Origin: JAGDZR01 sp049115695
Lineage (GTDB): Bacteria > Bacteroidota > Bacteroidia > Cytophagales > Cyclobacteriaceae
Length of the DNA stretch: 64,000 bases
NCBI GenBank assembly: GCA_049115695.1
Contig: JAGDZR010000001.1
Coordinates: 248,001 to 312,000, forward strand
Reading direction: 5' to 3'
The notes beneath the pieces are model-generated. The model was not told the origin of the DNA and did not search any database. It was given only the letters and a program-made list of their open reading frames with translations. Position numbers and translations under genes: made by a program. The first letter of the stretch is position 1; every line of letters starts with the position of its first letter. Below, in pieces: positions 43,053 through 51,898 of this stretch.

Positions 43053-44123
43053 ATGAAATATTCAATTATCTATATTGTAAGTATAGTGGTACTTGGATGT
43101 AGTAATCCGGGTGAATCTGTTTCTGAGAAAAATAGAGCTTCCGAAAGAGCCAATTTCGAAATGGTTCCTATTCAATATGAATTGATGGCCTCAACTGTTA
43201 GGTGCTACGGAAGCATAGACGTCCCTCCGTCATCAAGAGCTGATGTATCCTCCTTGATTGGAGGTAGCGTTTCAAATTTGAACCTGATTGAAGGGCAACT
43301 TGTCAAAAAAGGACAAGTGCTGTTCAGGCTGTACAGTAATGAGTTGATCGATCTTCAGGAAGATTACCTAAGTTCCAAAGCTACTTTGGCATTTCTAAGT
43401 GTTAATGTAGATAGACAGCAACAACTGGCTGAAAAACAAGCGGTTTCTGAAAAACAGCTGCAGGAAGTAATGAAGGAGTATGATGTCTTGAAAAGTCGGG
43501 TAACTGCTATATATGAAAAACTTAGCTTACTTAATATATCTCCTAATTCTATAAGCAATAGTGCTATTCATAGATATGTACCAGTTGTAGCGCCAATAGC
43601 TGGATATGTAAGTGATATTGAAATTAATAATGGTGGGTTTTTAGCACTTCAAAGCAAGGCCTTGACCATTATCAATACTGATCATTTGCATTTGGAACTT
43701 AAGGTTTTTGAAAAGGATGTTCATGGTTTAAAACAAGGACAATCCATCAATTTTCAACTGTCAGGTGAAGAATCCAAAATATGGAAAGGAGAAGTGTATA
43801 AGGTAGGACAGTCAATCAATAGCGACGATAGAAGCGTTTTAGTCCATGGACATTTTGATGAACAACCGGGGCTTAAAGTTGGAGCCTTTGTCCAGGCGGA
43901 TATAGTGCTTAAGTTGGATACAGTTGGTTGTTTGCCGTCCTCCGCTGTTGTGAATATTGATGGGACTGATTTTGCCTTGATTGAAGATGAAACAACTGAT
44001 GTTGGCTATCGACAGGTGGTACTGGATGTCGGGCGAAAATCAGAAGCATTGGTTGAAGTCAAGGATCAATCGCTAACAACCAAAAGGTTTGTGAAAAACG
44101 TCTTTGATTACATAGAGGAGTGA
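43053..44123 (+). CDS. RND efflux periplasmic adaptor lipoprotein (CusB/HlyD-like)
   Basis: A 356-aa lipoprotein with lipobox VVLG followed by Cys16. A barrel-sandwich/lipoyl half (IGGSVSNLNLIEGQLVKKGQVLFRLYS), a coiled-coil hairpin (about 105-155) and a second lipoyl half (APIAGYVSDIEINNGGFL) follow in the order typical for membrane fusion proteins. It links the pump and outer-membrane parts encoded as one protein upstream and is separated from that gene by 2 bp. No separate metal-binding N-terminal domain is seen. Confidence 0.93.
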   Translation: MKYSIIYIVSIVVLGCSNPGESVSEKNRASERANFEMVPIQYELMASTVRCYGSIDVPPSSRADVSSLIGGSVSNLNLIEGQLVKKGQVLFRLYSNELIDLQEDYLSSKATLAFLSVNVDRQQQLAEKQAVSEKQLQEVMKEYDVLKSRVTAIYEKLSLLNISPNSISNSAIHRYVPVVAPIAGYVSDIEINNGGFLALQSKALTIINTDHLHLELKVFEKDVHGLKQGQSINFQLSGEESKIWKGEVYKVGQSINSDDRSVLVHGHFDEQPGLKVGAFVQADIVLKLDTVGCLPSSAVVNIDGTDFALIEDETTDVGYRQVVLDVGRKSEALVEVKDQSLTTKRFVKNVFDYIEE

Positions 44124-44245
44124 CAAACCATCAACTAAGAGTGGTCATCAATTGACGATGATTTAGTGAAAGAGCTCGAACGGAAATATCTGATCAAAGT
44201 AATCTAACCATTTGAAAAGAACGCGTTATACTCTATTTTGGGAGC

Positions 44246-44689
44246 ATGAATTCTCGCGCCGTTTTTCACAAGATCAGCTATTTGCAGTATCCGCTGTACT
44301 TATTGGGTTTGTATTGGTTGTACAGACCGGTCATTTTTAGATTTAACGAAATACGTTCTGATTTGAGCATTCTATTTACTGATTTCAATATTGGGCTTAT
44401 TTTTATTGGTATAGGAGTTTCAATCTCTACTCTTCAGGATACACGAAAGACTCAAAACAAACTGTCTAAAAAAATCTGGCAAAACCCTAAGTATAGTAGG
44501 TGGGCATTGATCATCTTGTTTCTATTGACCATGATTGTAATTGGAATGGGTGTTTATTTTTTGCTTTTTCCCAAGGAATATAAAATTGAAGATTTGGCAG
44601 TGGGATTGATTGTGCTGGGTATAGGCTACATTAATATTCTGAAGAGCGCAATGGAAATGGCAGCAAATCATCAGGGAAAAGAGTTCTAG
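44246..44689 (+). CDS. Small integral membrane protein, unknown
   Basis: A 147-aa protein with about four hydrophobic segments (near 16-32, 48-64, 84-107 and 117-132). Charged residues such as QDTRKTQNKLSKKIWQNPKYSRW form a basic cytoplasmic loop between the second and third. I recognise no family. It stands alone, 122 bp after the adaptor gene and 133 bp before a GH5 gene, so its context says little. Confidence 0.72.
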   Translation: MNSRAVFHKISYLQYPLYLLGLYWLYRPVIFRFNEIRSDLSILFTDFNIGLIFIGIGVSISTLQDTRKTQNKLSKKIWQNPKYSRWALIILFLLTMIVIGMGVYFLLFPKEYKIEDLAVGLIVLGIGYINILKSAMEMAANHQGKEF

Positions 44690-44822
44690 TTCCTCATTCT
44701 TCTTTGACGATTACCGGATTGATAGCCACTTTTCAATAATTCGTAATGACGCTTTTTTCATAGGTTCATAATACCTGAATTCCTTATTTTCGTGACTTTT
44801 TAATACCATTTCATTTACGCTT

Positions 44823-45887
44823 ATGAAGACTTTTTTATCTACCTCGGGAACGCAAATCGTTCTTGATTCCACACCCATTCGATTGATCGGATTTTGCTTT
44901 GGCAATGAAGTGTGGGAACGCCATGATCCACCAGCTACTCACCATAGTGAGAAAGACTATGAGTGGTTGAAGAATATGGGGTTGAATGTAGTTCGATTTT
45001 ACATCCATCATCAAACGATTGAGACTCAGGCCGGATGGCACTGGATCGATCAAAATGTTGAGTGGGCGAGGAATCATGGAATTTATCTTATTCTCAACCT
45101 GCACATTGCACCAGGAGGGTTTCAGAGTTTAGGAGATGGAGATGGCCTCTGGGGAAGTGAGGAAAATCAAAACCAATTTGTGTCTTTCTGGAAGCGAATG
45201 GCAGAAAGGTATAAAGATGAAACTCAGGTTGCTGGATATGCCTTATTAAATGAACCAGTACCAAGTGAAAGTGTTGAGCAGTGGGTTACACTAGCTGATA
45301 GAACCGCTAAAGAAATCAGGAAAGTTGATCAACATCATATTTTGTTTTTGGAGCGAGCATTCTATGCCAAAGCAGCAAACTTGCCTAACGATAATCTCAA
45401 TTTCCCGGTCATTGACGACTCAAATGTGGTATATGAGTTTCATACTTACCAGCCATATGAATACACGCATCAGGGATTTGAATGGACTGGAATTGTGGAT
45501 GGGGGAAACTATCCAGATGAGCAACGCACAGAGTACGTCAACGATTCAAATGGTTTTGATAATACAAGTAGTATTCAGTATCAACGCAATAAGGCTTATT
45601 TAAGAGCGAGTATTGATCAATACATTGATTGGGGTAATCGACACCAGGTTCCGGTTTACATGGGGGAGTTTGGGACGAGTATTTTTAGTTATCGTGATGA
45701 TAAAGGAGGGGCATCCTGGATGAAGGACGTTCTGGATATTGCAGATGAGCATCAACTCAACTTTACCTGTCATGCCTATCACGAAAATGAAGCATATGGT
45801 CTGTTTTTTGATGGTAGCCAGTTACCAACAGAAGACAATTGCAATAAGGCAATGCGGGAATTATTCAAAAGATACCAACTCCTGTAA
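44823..45887 (+). CDS. Glycoside hydrolase family 5-like enzyme
   Basis: TIM-barrel glycosidase of 354 aa. The family 5 acid/base is E144 in ALLNEPVPSE and the nucleophile is E282 in PVYMGEFGTS, with FHTYQPYEY containing the conserved His/Tyr pair. Members cleave beta-glucans, mannans or related glycans. No signal peptide is visible, so it may act in the cytoplasm on imported oligosaccharides. It is not close to other polysaccharide utilisation genes and starts at an ATG directly after an AT-rich gap. Confidence 0.88.
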   Translation: MKTFLSTSGTQIVLDSTPIRLIGFCFGNEVWERHDPPATHHSEKDYEWLKNMGLNVVRFYIHHQTIETQAGWHWIDQNVEWARNHGIYLILNLHIAPGGFQSLGDGDGLWGSEENQNQFVSFWKRMAERYKDETQVAGYALLNEPVPSESVEQWVTLADRTAKEIRKVDQHHILFLERAFYAKAANLPNDNLNFPVIDDSNVVYEFHTYQPYEYTHQGFEWTGIVDGGNYPDEQRTEYVNDSNGFDNTSSIQYQRNKAYLRASIDQYIDWGNRHQVPVYMGEFGTSIFSYRDDKGGASWMKDVLDIADEHQLNFTCHAYHENEAYGLFFDGSQLPTEDNCNKAMRELFKRYQLL

Positions 45888-45979
45888 CTATGTAAACAAT
45901 GGTCAAAGGAGGATTAAAACAGTAGAGATCGATGTATATTTATTGATTAGTTGATTAGTATCAAATCAGGTTTTTCTTA

Positions 45980-48900
45980 ATGACCAGAATCAAGGTATTG
46001 AATAGATTTAGTTTAATTCTAGCAATTGGTGCAGTCTTCGCAGGTTGTAATTCTAATCACGATAGCATTACTGAAGGCGAAAAGATAGACTTCAACTATG
46101 ATGTACGTCCTATACTATCGGATCGATGTTTTGCGTGTCATGGACCGGACGCAAACACCCGCAAAGCAGGATTAAGATTGGACACTGAAAGTGGGGCAAT
46201 GGCATTACTTGGTGAAAATCAAGATCATTATGCGATCGTACCTGGTAAGCCATCAAAAAGCAGCCTGGTGGATCGGATTTTTAGCGATGATCCGGATATG
46301 ATGATGCCACCTGGCGAATCAAATCTCTCATTAACCGCATCAGAGAAGGAGGTACTCAAAAAATGGATTGAACAGGGGGCTGAATGGAAACCTCATTGGG
46401 CTTTTATTAAACCAGAAAAAGGAGAAGTGCCGCATGGTATAAGTCCAGTGGATTATTATATTAAAAAGCAATTGAAGAAGGTGGACCTGAGTCCGTCCGA
46501 ATCAGCCGATAAGGAGGTTTTGATTCGACGAATTGCTTTTGATCTAACTGGATTGCCTCCCTCATTGAATGAAGTCGAAGGGTTTCGGCAGGATCAATCA
46601 GAAAATGCCGTTGAGCGAGTTCTCGATCAGATGCTGGATAAATCATCATATGGTGAACGAATGGCAGTGGAGTGGCTGGATCTGGCACGGTATGCAGATA
46701 GTCACGGCTATCAGGACGATGGTATGCGGAATATGTGGCCTTGGAGGAACTGGGTAATTGATGCGTTTAACAATAATATGCCATTTGATGACTTTGTGGT
46801 TTGGCAGATGGCTGGTGATTTACTTGATAATCCTACAGATGAACAGCTCTTGGCAACAGGCTTTAATCGCAATCATATGCAAAGCCAGGAAGGCGGGATA
46901 GTCTCCGAGGAATATCGCGTTGAATATGTAGCAGATCGGACCAATACACTAGGTCAGGGATTTTTAGGATTGAGTTTGGAATGTGCCAGATGTCACGATC
47001 ATAAATATGATCCAGTCACTCAGAAGGAGTACTTTGAGTTCTTTGCATTTTTTAATTCCGTTAATGAGACGGGGCAAATCCCTTATGCCGGAGAGGCAAG
47101 TCCAACGTTGATCCTAAAGGACAGTTTGAGTGAAATTGAGTTGAACAAATTAAAAGGTGGGATTGAGCGATTGCTCAAAGATCAGGCGCAATTTGATGCA
47201 TTGGCATTTCAAAAATGGAAAGAAGCGTCTATCCTTAAAAAGGCTACTCCTAACGTTCATTTTTCACTTGATGAACTTCTTGAGACCAAGGATCACCAAT
47301 TTGCCTTGGTTGATAGCAAGGAACCAAAACGACATGCATGGCTTGCAGGACATGAAGAAGATCTTCCATTACATGTTGATACAAAATTTGGCAGGGGGTT
47401 TGACCTCACGGGGGATAGCTATATCAGTGCCGGAAAATCTGTGGCGGCTTTTGAGCGTAATGATCCATTTAGTGTGAGCGTGTGGATTAAAAACAAACAT
47501 GAGGGAAATATGGGGCCCATTTTTACCCGTTCAGGGGGCTTGTTTGATGGCAATCGAGGGTACGAATGTATGCTCAATTCAGATGGTACGTTGACAGCAA
47601 GTCTCAATCATGTGTTTCCGGCAAATTCGATATCTGTGACTAGTGAAGAAGCTATTCCGGTTGATGAATGGGTGATGCTCACTATGACCTATGATGGAAG
47701 CAGTAAGGCAACTGGCATTAACCTGTACATCAATGATGAAAGGCTATCTCTCAATATTTTTGAAGACAACCTGCATCGAAGTATCAGGTGGTATGGAAAG
47801 GACAGTGTCAATTGGTATTGGAACATGGACTTTGCCGTGGGGAAGCGATTTGAAGAAACGCTGGATGAAGCCCTAATAGATGACATTAAAATATTCAATG
47901 ATGAACTAACAGCGGTTGAAGTGAAGCAATTATTCGATCCAATGTTGGACGAATTCAATGAAGCGGAACTTCAGGAGTACTACGTCAAAAGGGTTTGTAA
48001 ATCTTGTCAGCAAAAAGAAGACAGTGCTCAGCTGCTCATAGGGCGTGAGAACAAACTACTTACTGATCTTGAAGAAGTCATGATCATGCGTGAGTTGAGA
48101 GAACCAAGACCAACCTATGTGTTAGCAAGGGGGCAATACGATGCACCTACTGAACCTGTAGTGCCCAACGTACCGGACTACATATTATCATTTAAGGAAG
48201 ATTGGCCAAATAACAGATTGGGATTGGCATATTGGTTGACTGATCACGACAACCCACTGGTAGCGAGGGTGATGGTCAACAGGCTATGGCAGATGCTATT
48301 TGGTCAGGGCTTGGTCAGCACATCAAATGATTTTGGCAGTCAGGGAGAACTCCCATCTCACCCTCAATTGCTGGATTGGCTTGCAGTCGAGTTTGTGGCA
48401 TCAGGATGGGACATCAAGCATATGCTCAAGCTGATTATGCTATCAGACACCTACCAACAGGATTCGAAATCAGATGATCGACGAAATGAAATTGATCCTT
48501 ACAATGTCTGGTTGTCAAGAGGTCCAAGTCATAGGTTACCTGCCGAAATGATCCGAGATCACGCGCTATCTGCGAGCGGACTCCTAGTTTCCAAAATTGG
48601 AGGACCTAGTGTGTATCCTTACCAACCGCAGGGGCTTTGGAAACAATTGGCAACCAGGAATGCTACCGAGTATCACCAAGGGGTTGGAGATGATTTGTAT
48701 CGTCGAAGTATTTACACTGTTTGGAAAAGAACATCTCCACCTCCTTCGATGATGAATTTTGATACTCCTGAAAGAAGTTTTTGTACCGTGAAACGACAAA
48801 AGACCAGCACACCATTGCAGGCACTGGAATTGATGAATGATCCACAATTTGTAGAGGCATCCAGGAAATTGGCAGAGCGTGTGATGATGACCCATCAGGA

Positions 48901-49153
48901 GTTAAATGAGCGTATTTCATTAGGCTTCAAGCTGTTGACTGGTAGAATGCCATCGACAAGGGAAATGAATCTACTGAGCGATTTATATAGAGATGAGTAT
49001 AGCTATCTGGGTTCGGCTGATCGGGAAGTGGAAGACTGGCTTGCTATCGGTGCATCATCGTACGATGAGTCTCTAGATAAACATGAGCTTGCTACGACTA
49101 CCCTGGTGATGAGTACCATTTTAAACTATGATGAAACGGTTTTTAAGCGATAA
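45980..49153 (+). CDS. PSD1-type cytochrome lipoprotein with DUF1549, LamG and DUF1553 domains
   Basis: A 1057-aa exported protein. Lipobox FAGC (C23) is followed by a planctomycete-type cytochrome C domain with heme motif C50-F-A-C53-H54. A DUF1549 region then carries a second CxxCH at C335-A-R-C338-H339. A LamG/concanavalin-like domain follows (about residues 425-640), and a DUF1553 region ends the protein. A third Cys pair, CKSC, lies between LamG and DUF1553. Such proteins are abundant in Planctomycetota and occur in marine Bacteroidota, and their biochemical role is unknown. The DUF1501 gene follows 2 bp later, which is the standard pairing. Confidence 0.9.
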   Translation: MTRIKVLNRFSLILAIGAVFAGCNSNHDSITEGEKIDFNYDVRPILSDRCFACHGPDANTRKAGLRLDTESGAMALLGENQDHYAIVPGKPSKSSLVDRIFSDDPDMMMPPGESNLSLTASEKEVLKKWIEQGAEWKPHWAFIKPEKGEVPHGISPVDYYIKKQLKKVDLSPSESADKEVLIRRIAFDLTGLPPSLNEVEGFRQDQSENAVERVLDQMLDKSSYGERMAVEWLDLARYADSHGYQDDGMRNMWPWRNWVIDAFNNNMPFDDFVVWQMAGDLLDNPTDEQLLATGFNRNHMQSQEGGIVSEEYRVEYVADRTNTLGQGFLGLSLECARCHDHKYDPVTQKEYFEFFAFFNSVNETGQIPYAGEASPTLILKDSLSEIELNKLKGGIERLLKDQAQFDALAFQKWKEASILKKATPNVHFSLDELLETKDHQFALVDSKEPKRHAWLAGHEEDLPLHVDTKFGRGFDLTGDSYISAGKSVAAFERNDPFSVSVWIKNKHEGNMGPIFTRSGGLFDGNRGYECMLNSDGTLTASLNHVFPANSISVTSEEAIPVDEWVMLTMTYDGSSKATGINLYINDERLSLNIFEDNLHRSIRWYGKDSVNWYWNMDFAVGKRFEETLDEALIDDIKIFNDELTAVEVKQLFDPMLDEFNEAELQEYYVKRVCKSCQQKEDSAQLLIGRENKLLTDLEEVMIMRELREPRPTYVLARGQYDAPTEPVVPNVPDYILSFKEDWPNNRLGLAYWLTDHDNPLVARVMVNRLWQMLFGQGLVSTSNDFGSQGELPSHPQLLDWLAVEFVASGWDIKHMLKLIMLSDTYQQDSKSDDRRNEIDPYNVWLSRGPSHRLPAEMIRDHALSASGLLVSKIGGPSVYPYQPQGLWKQLATRNATEYHQGVGDDLYRRSIYTVWKRTSPPPSMMNFDTPERSFCTVKRQKTSTPLQALELMNDPQFVEASRKLAERVMMTHQELNERISLGFKLLTGRMPSTREMNLLSDLYRDEYSYLGSADREVEDWLAIGASSYDESLDKHELATTTLVMSTILNYDETVFKR

Positions 49154-49155
49154 AA

Positions 49156-50592
49156 ATGGATGATCGAATTTCAGAAATGATGAATCGAAGGCACTTTCTT
49201 TCCAGAACAAGTTTGGGAATAGGTGGTGCTGCTTTATCGTCGTTACTGACGACCGATTTGTTTGGTAATACCCAAAAGCAAGGTGTACTGGGAAGTCCTC
49301 ATTTTCATCCAAAGGCAAAAAGAGTGATCTATCTTTTTCAAAGTGGAGGCCCTTCCCAGCTAGAAACCTTTGATTATAAACCATTGCTGCAGCAACGAAA
49401 CGGAGACCAGTTACCTGACTCTATTCGAAATGGTCAGCGTGTCACTGGTATGACGGCCCATCAGAAATCATTTCCAATGGCCGGCAGTCAGTTTAGCTTC
49501 AAACAGCATGGGCAAAGTGGCGCTTGGGTAAGCGATATCATGCCACACACTTCAAAAGTAGTTGATGACTTGTGTTTTGTGAAGACGCTTCATACTGAAG
49601 CAATCAACCATGATCCTGCTATCACCTTTTTCCAAACCGGATCACAACAAGCTGGGCGGCCCAGCATCGGTTCCTGGTTGAGTTATGGACTTGGATCTGA
49701 CAATGATAATTTGCCTGCCTTTTGTGTTTTGTTGTCCAGAGGAAGAGAGGGTGGTCAACCCTTGTATTCGCGCCTTTGGGGAAATGGATTTTTACCATCG
49801 TTGCACCAGGGCGTACAGTTTCGGTCAGGTGCTGACCCTGTATTGTTTCTTAATGATCCTGATGGTATGTCGAAGGCAAGCCGCCGGCGTATGCTGAACA
49901 CCTTACAGTCTTTGCATGAAGCACAATACGAAAAGGTAATGGACCCGGAAATCAACACCAGGATTGCACAATATGAAATGGCGTATCGCATGCAGACTTC
50001 TGTTCCTGAAACGATGAACGTTAGCAATGAACCAGATTATATCTATGAAATGTATGGTGAAGAATCACGTAAGCCTGGTACATATGCAGCTAATTGCCTG
50101 TTAGCAAGAAGATTAATCGAAAACGATGTGAAATTTGTGCAGTTATATCATCAGGGGTGGGATCAGCACGGTAATTTACCAAGTGATATACAGGTGATGA
50201 CAAAATCCACGGATCAGGCTTCAGCTGCATTGGTAATGGACTTAAAACAGCGTGGTTTATTGGAGGATACCTTGGTGATTTGGGGAGGAGAGTTTGGTAG
50301 GTCTAACTATTCACAAGGGAAACTTACTAAAACCAATTATGGAAGGGACCATCATCCGAGGTGCTTCACCGCCTGGATGGCAGGAGGTGGAGTCAAGCCT
50401 GGCATGACCTATGGTGAAACTGATGAGTTTGGCTACAATATTGTGAAGGATCCAGTGCATGTGCACGATTTTCAGGCGACCATTCTGCATCAGTTGGGAA
50501 TAGATCACGAGCGACTAACGTTCAAACATCAGGGTAGAAGATATAGATTGACGGATGTGCATGGCAAAGTAGTGCATGGCATATTAACTTAG
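49156..50592 (+). CDS. DUF1501-family exported protein (sulfatase-like fold)
   Basis: A 478-aa protein starting with a twin-arginine leader, NRRHFLSRTSLGIGGAALSS; the Met codons at residues 8 and 9 are alternative starts. The DUF1501 family has an alkaline phosphatase/sulfatase-like fold. The family stretch AKRVIYLFQSGGPSQLETFDYKP is clear, as are the later VIWGGEFGR and GRDHHPRCFTAWMAGGGVKPG. It is encoded 2 bp after the PSD1 cytochrome, which suggests a functional pair exported by Tat (DUF1501) and Sec (PSD1). No substrate is known. Confidence 0.92.
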   Translation: MDDRISEMMNRRHFLSRTSLGIGGAALSSLLTTDLFGNTQKQGVLGSPHFHPKAKRVIYLFQSGGPSQLETFDYKPLLQQRNGDQLPDSIRNGQRVTGMTAHQKSFPMAGSQFSFKQHGQSGAWVSDIMPHTSKVVDDLCFVKTLHTEAINHDPAITFFQTGSQQAGRPSIGSWLSYGLGSDNDNLPAFCVLLSRGREGGQPLYSRLWGNGFLPSLHQGVQFRSGADPVLFLNDPDGMSKASRRRMLNTLQSLHEAQYEKVMDPEINTRIAQYEMAYRMQTSVPETMNVSNEPDYIYEMYGEESRKPGTYAANCLLARRLIENDVKFVQLYHQGWDQHGNLPSDIQVMTKSTDQASAALVMDLKQRGLLEDTLVIWGGEFGRSNYSQGKLTKTNYGRDHHPRCFTAWMAGGGVKPGMTYGETDEFGYNIVKDPVHVHDFQATILHQLGIDHERLTFKHQGRRYRLTDVHGKVVHGILT

Positions 50593-50608
50593 GGACAAAT
50601 ACATTTTT

Positions 50609-51898
50609 ATGAATATTATTAGAAAGACACTTTTTATCTCGTTGTTGTGGCTGGCTTACATGGTGTCGGCACAAACTAAGTCAGGCCAGGTTTCGCCTGA
50701 ATTGTCATACGCTAAACCTGAAACAGTCGGTATGTCCGCCGAACGTCTTGATCGTATTGATAAGATGTGTCAGGCATCAGTAAAGGATGAAGGTGTACCT
50801 GGCATTGTGGCGCTGGTCGCGCGAAATGGAAAAATAGTGTTTCATAAGTCGTACGGGCAGTCTAATGAAAAAGGTTCCACACTCGAGAACGATGCGATAT
50901 TCAGGATTGCCAGTCAGTCTAAAGCGATTACATCAACTGCAGTGATGATGTTGTGGGAAGAAGGACTGTTTCAGTTGGATGATCCCATTTCGAAATATAT
51001 ACCTGAATTTAAGGCACCACAGATACTAGATAAGTTTAAGTATGCAGATACGACTTATACAACGAAGGATGCAACACAAGAAATTACAATCAGGCATTTG
51101 CTCACACATACATCTGGATTGGGATATGGTGTGATTGATGGTGATGAAAGAATGAAGATGATTTACCAGAAGGCTGGCATTACGGACCTGTTCACAACTG
51201 AACCCATCACCATCGAAGAAAGTGTAAAGAAATTGGCGAGGTTACCATTACATCATGAACCTGGGGAAAAGTTTACTTACTCAGAGGGGTTGGATGTGTT
51301 AGGATATTTCATTGAGATCATGTCAGGAATGAAATTTGATGTCTTTTTGCGCAAGCGAATATTTGATCCGCTGGAGATGAATGATACCTGGTTTTACTTG
51401 CCAAAGTCAAAGTATGATCGATTAGTTGACGTGCTCAAATGGGAAGAAGGATGGAAGAAATATCCTGAGACCTTCTATGATACAGATTATCCTAAGACTG
51501 GAGCAAAAACATTCTTTTCTGGAGGAGCAGGGTTAAGCAGCACAGCCAAGGACTATGCGACTTTCCTTCAAATGTATTTAAATGGGGGGGAACTCAATGG
51601 AGTCAGATTACTATCAAGAACAACCGTTGCGACCATTATGGCGAATCAGATTGGAGACTTATGGGGTGGTGATAGTCATTATGGACTAGCTTTTGGTGTA
51701 ACTAACGAAAAGGCCATCTCGACAGGAGGTAGGGGTAGTGCCGGAACTTTTGATTGGGGCGGTTATTTCAATACTCAATATTTCGCAGATCCTGAAGAAA
51801 ATGTTATTGGCATTATCATGAAACAAACCCAGGGGCCAGTGAATGATCAAACCCGCTGGAAGTTTAGGCAATTGGTTTTTCAGTCCATTGATGATTGA
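50609..51898 (+). CDS. Serine hydrolase of the beta-lactamase/D-Ala-D-Ala carboxypeptidase family
   Basis: Exported 429-aa class C-like hydrolase with a signal peptide ending MVSAQ. The active-site SxxK is S102-Q-S-K105 in FRIASQSKAITS. The second motif is Y-S-E in GEKFTYSEGLD, where class C enzymes usually have YxN, so its catalysis may differ. The C-terminal GGRGSAGTFDWGGYF region fits the fold. Such EstB-like proteins act as esterases or peptidases; true antibiotic resistance is unlikely. It follows the DUF1501 gene by 16 bp and may be its operon mate. Confidence 0.9.
   Translation: MNIIRKTLFISLLWLAYMVSAQTKSGQVSPELSYAKPETVGMSAERLDRIDKMCQASVKDEGVPGIVALVARNGKIVFHKSYGQSNEKGSTLENDAIFRIASQSKAITSTAVMMLWEEGLFQLDDPISKYIPEFKAPQILDKFKYADTTYTTKDATQEITIRHLLTHTSGLGYGVIDGDERMKMIYQKAGITDLFTTEPITIEESVKKLARLPLHHEPGEKFTYSEGLDVLGYFIEIMSGMKFDVFLRKRIFDPLEMNDTWFYLPKSKYDRLVDVLKWEEGWKKYPETFYDTDYPKTGAKTFFSGGAGLSSTAKDYATFLQMYLNGGELNGVRLLSRTTVATIMANQIGDLWGGDSHYGLAFGVTNEKAISTGGRGSAGTFDWGGYFNTQYFADPEENVIGIIMKQTQGPVNDQTRWKFRQLVFQSIDD

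Noticed and set aside
50609..51898. Antibiotic-resistance beta-lactamase
   Set aside because: The protein has a class C-like fold but the second motif is YSE instead of YxN and the context is catabolic; an esterase or peptidase role is more likely.
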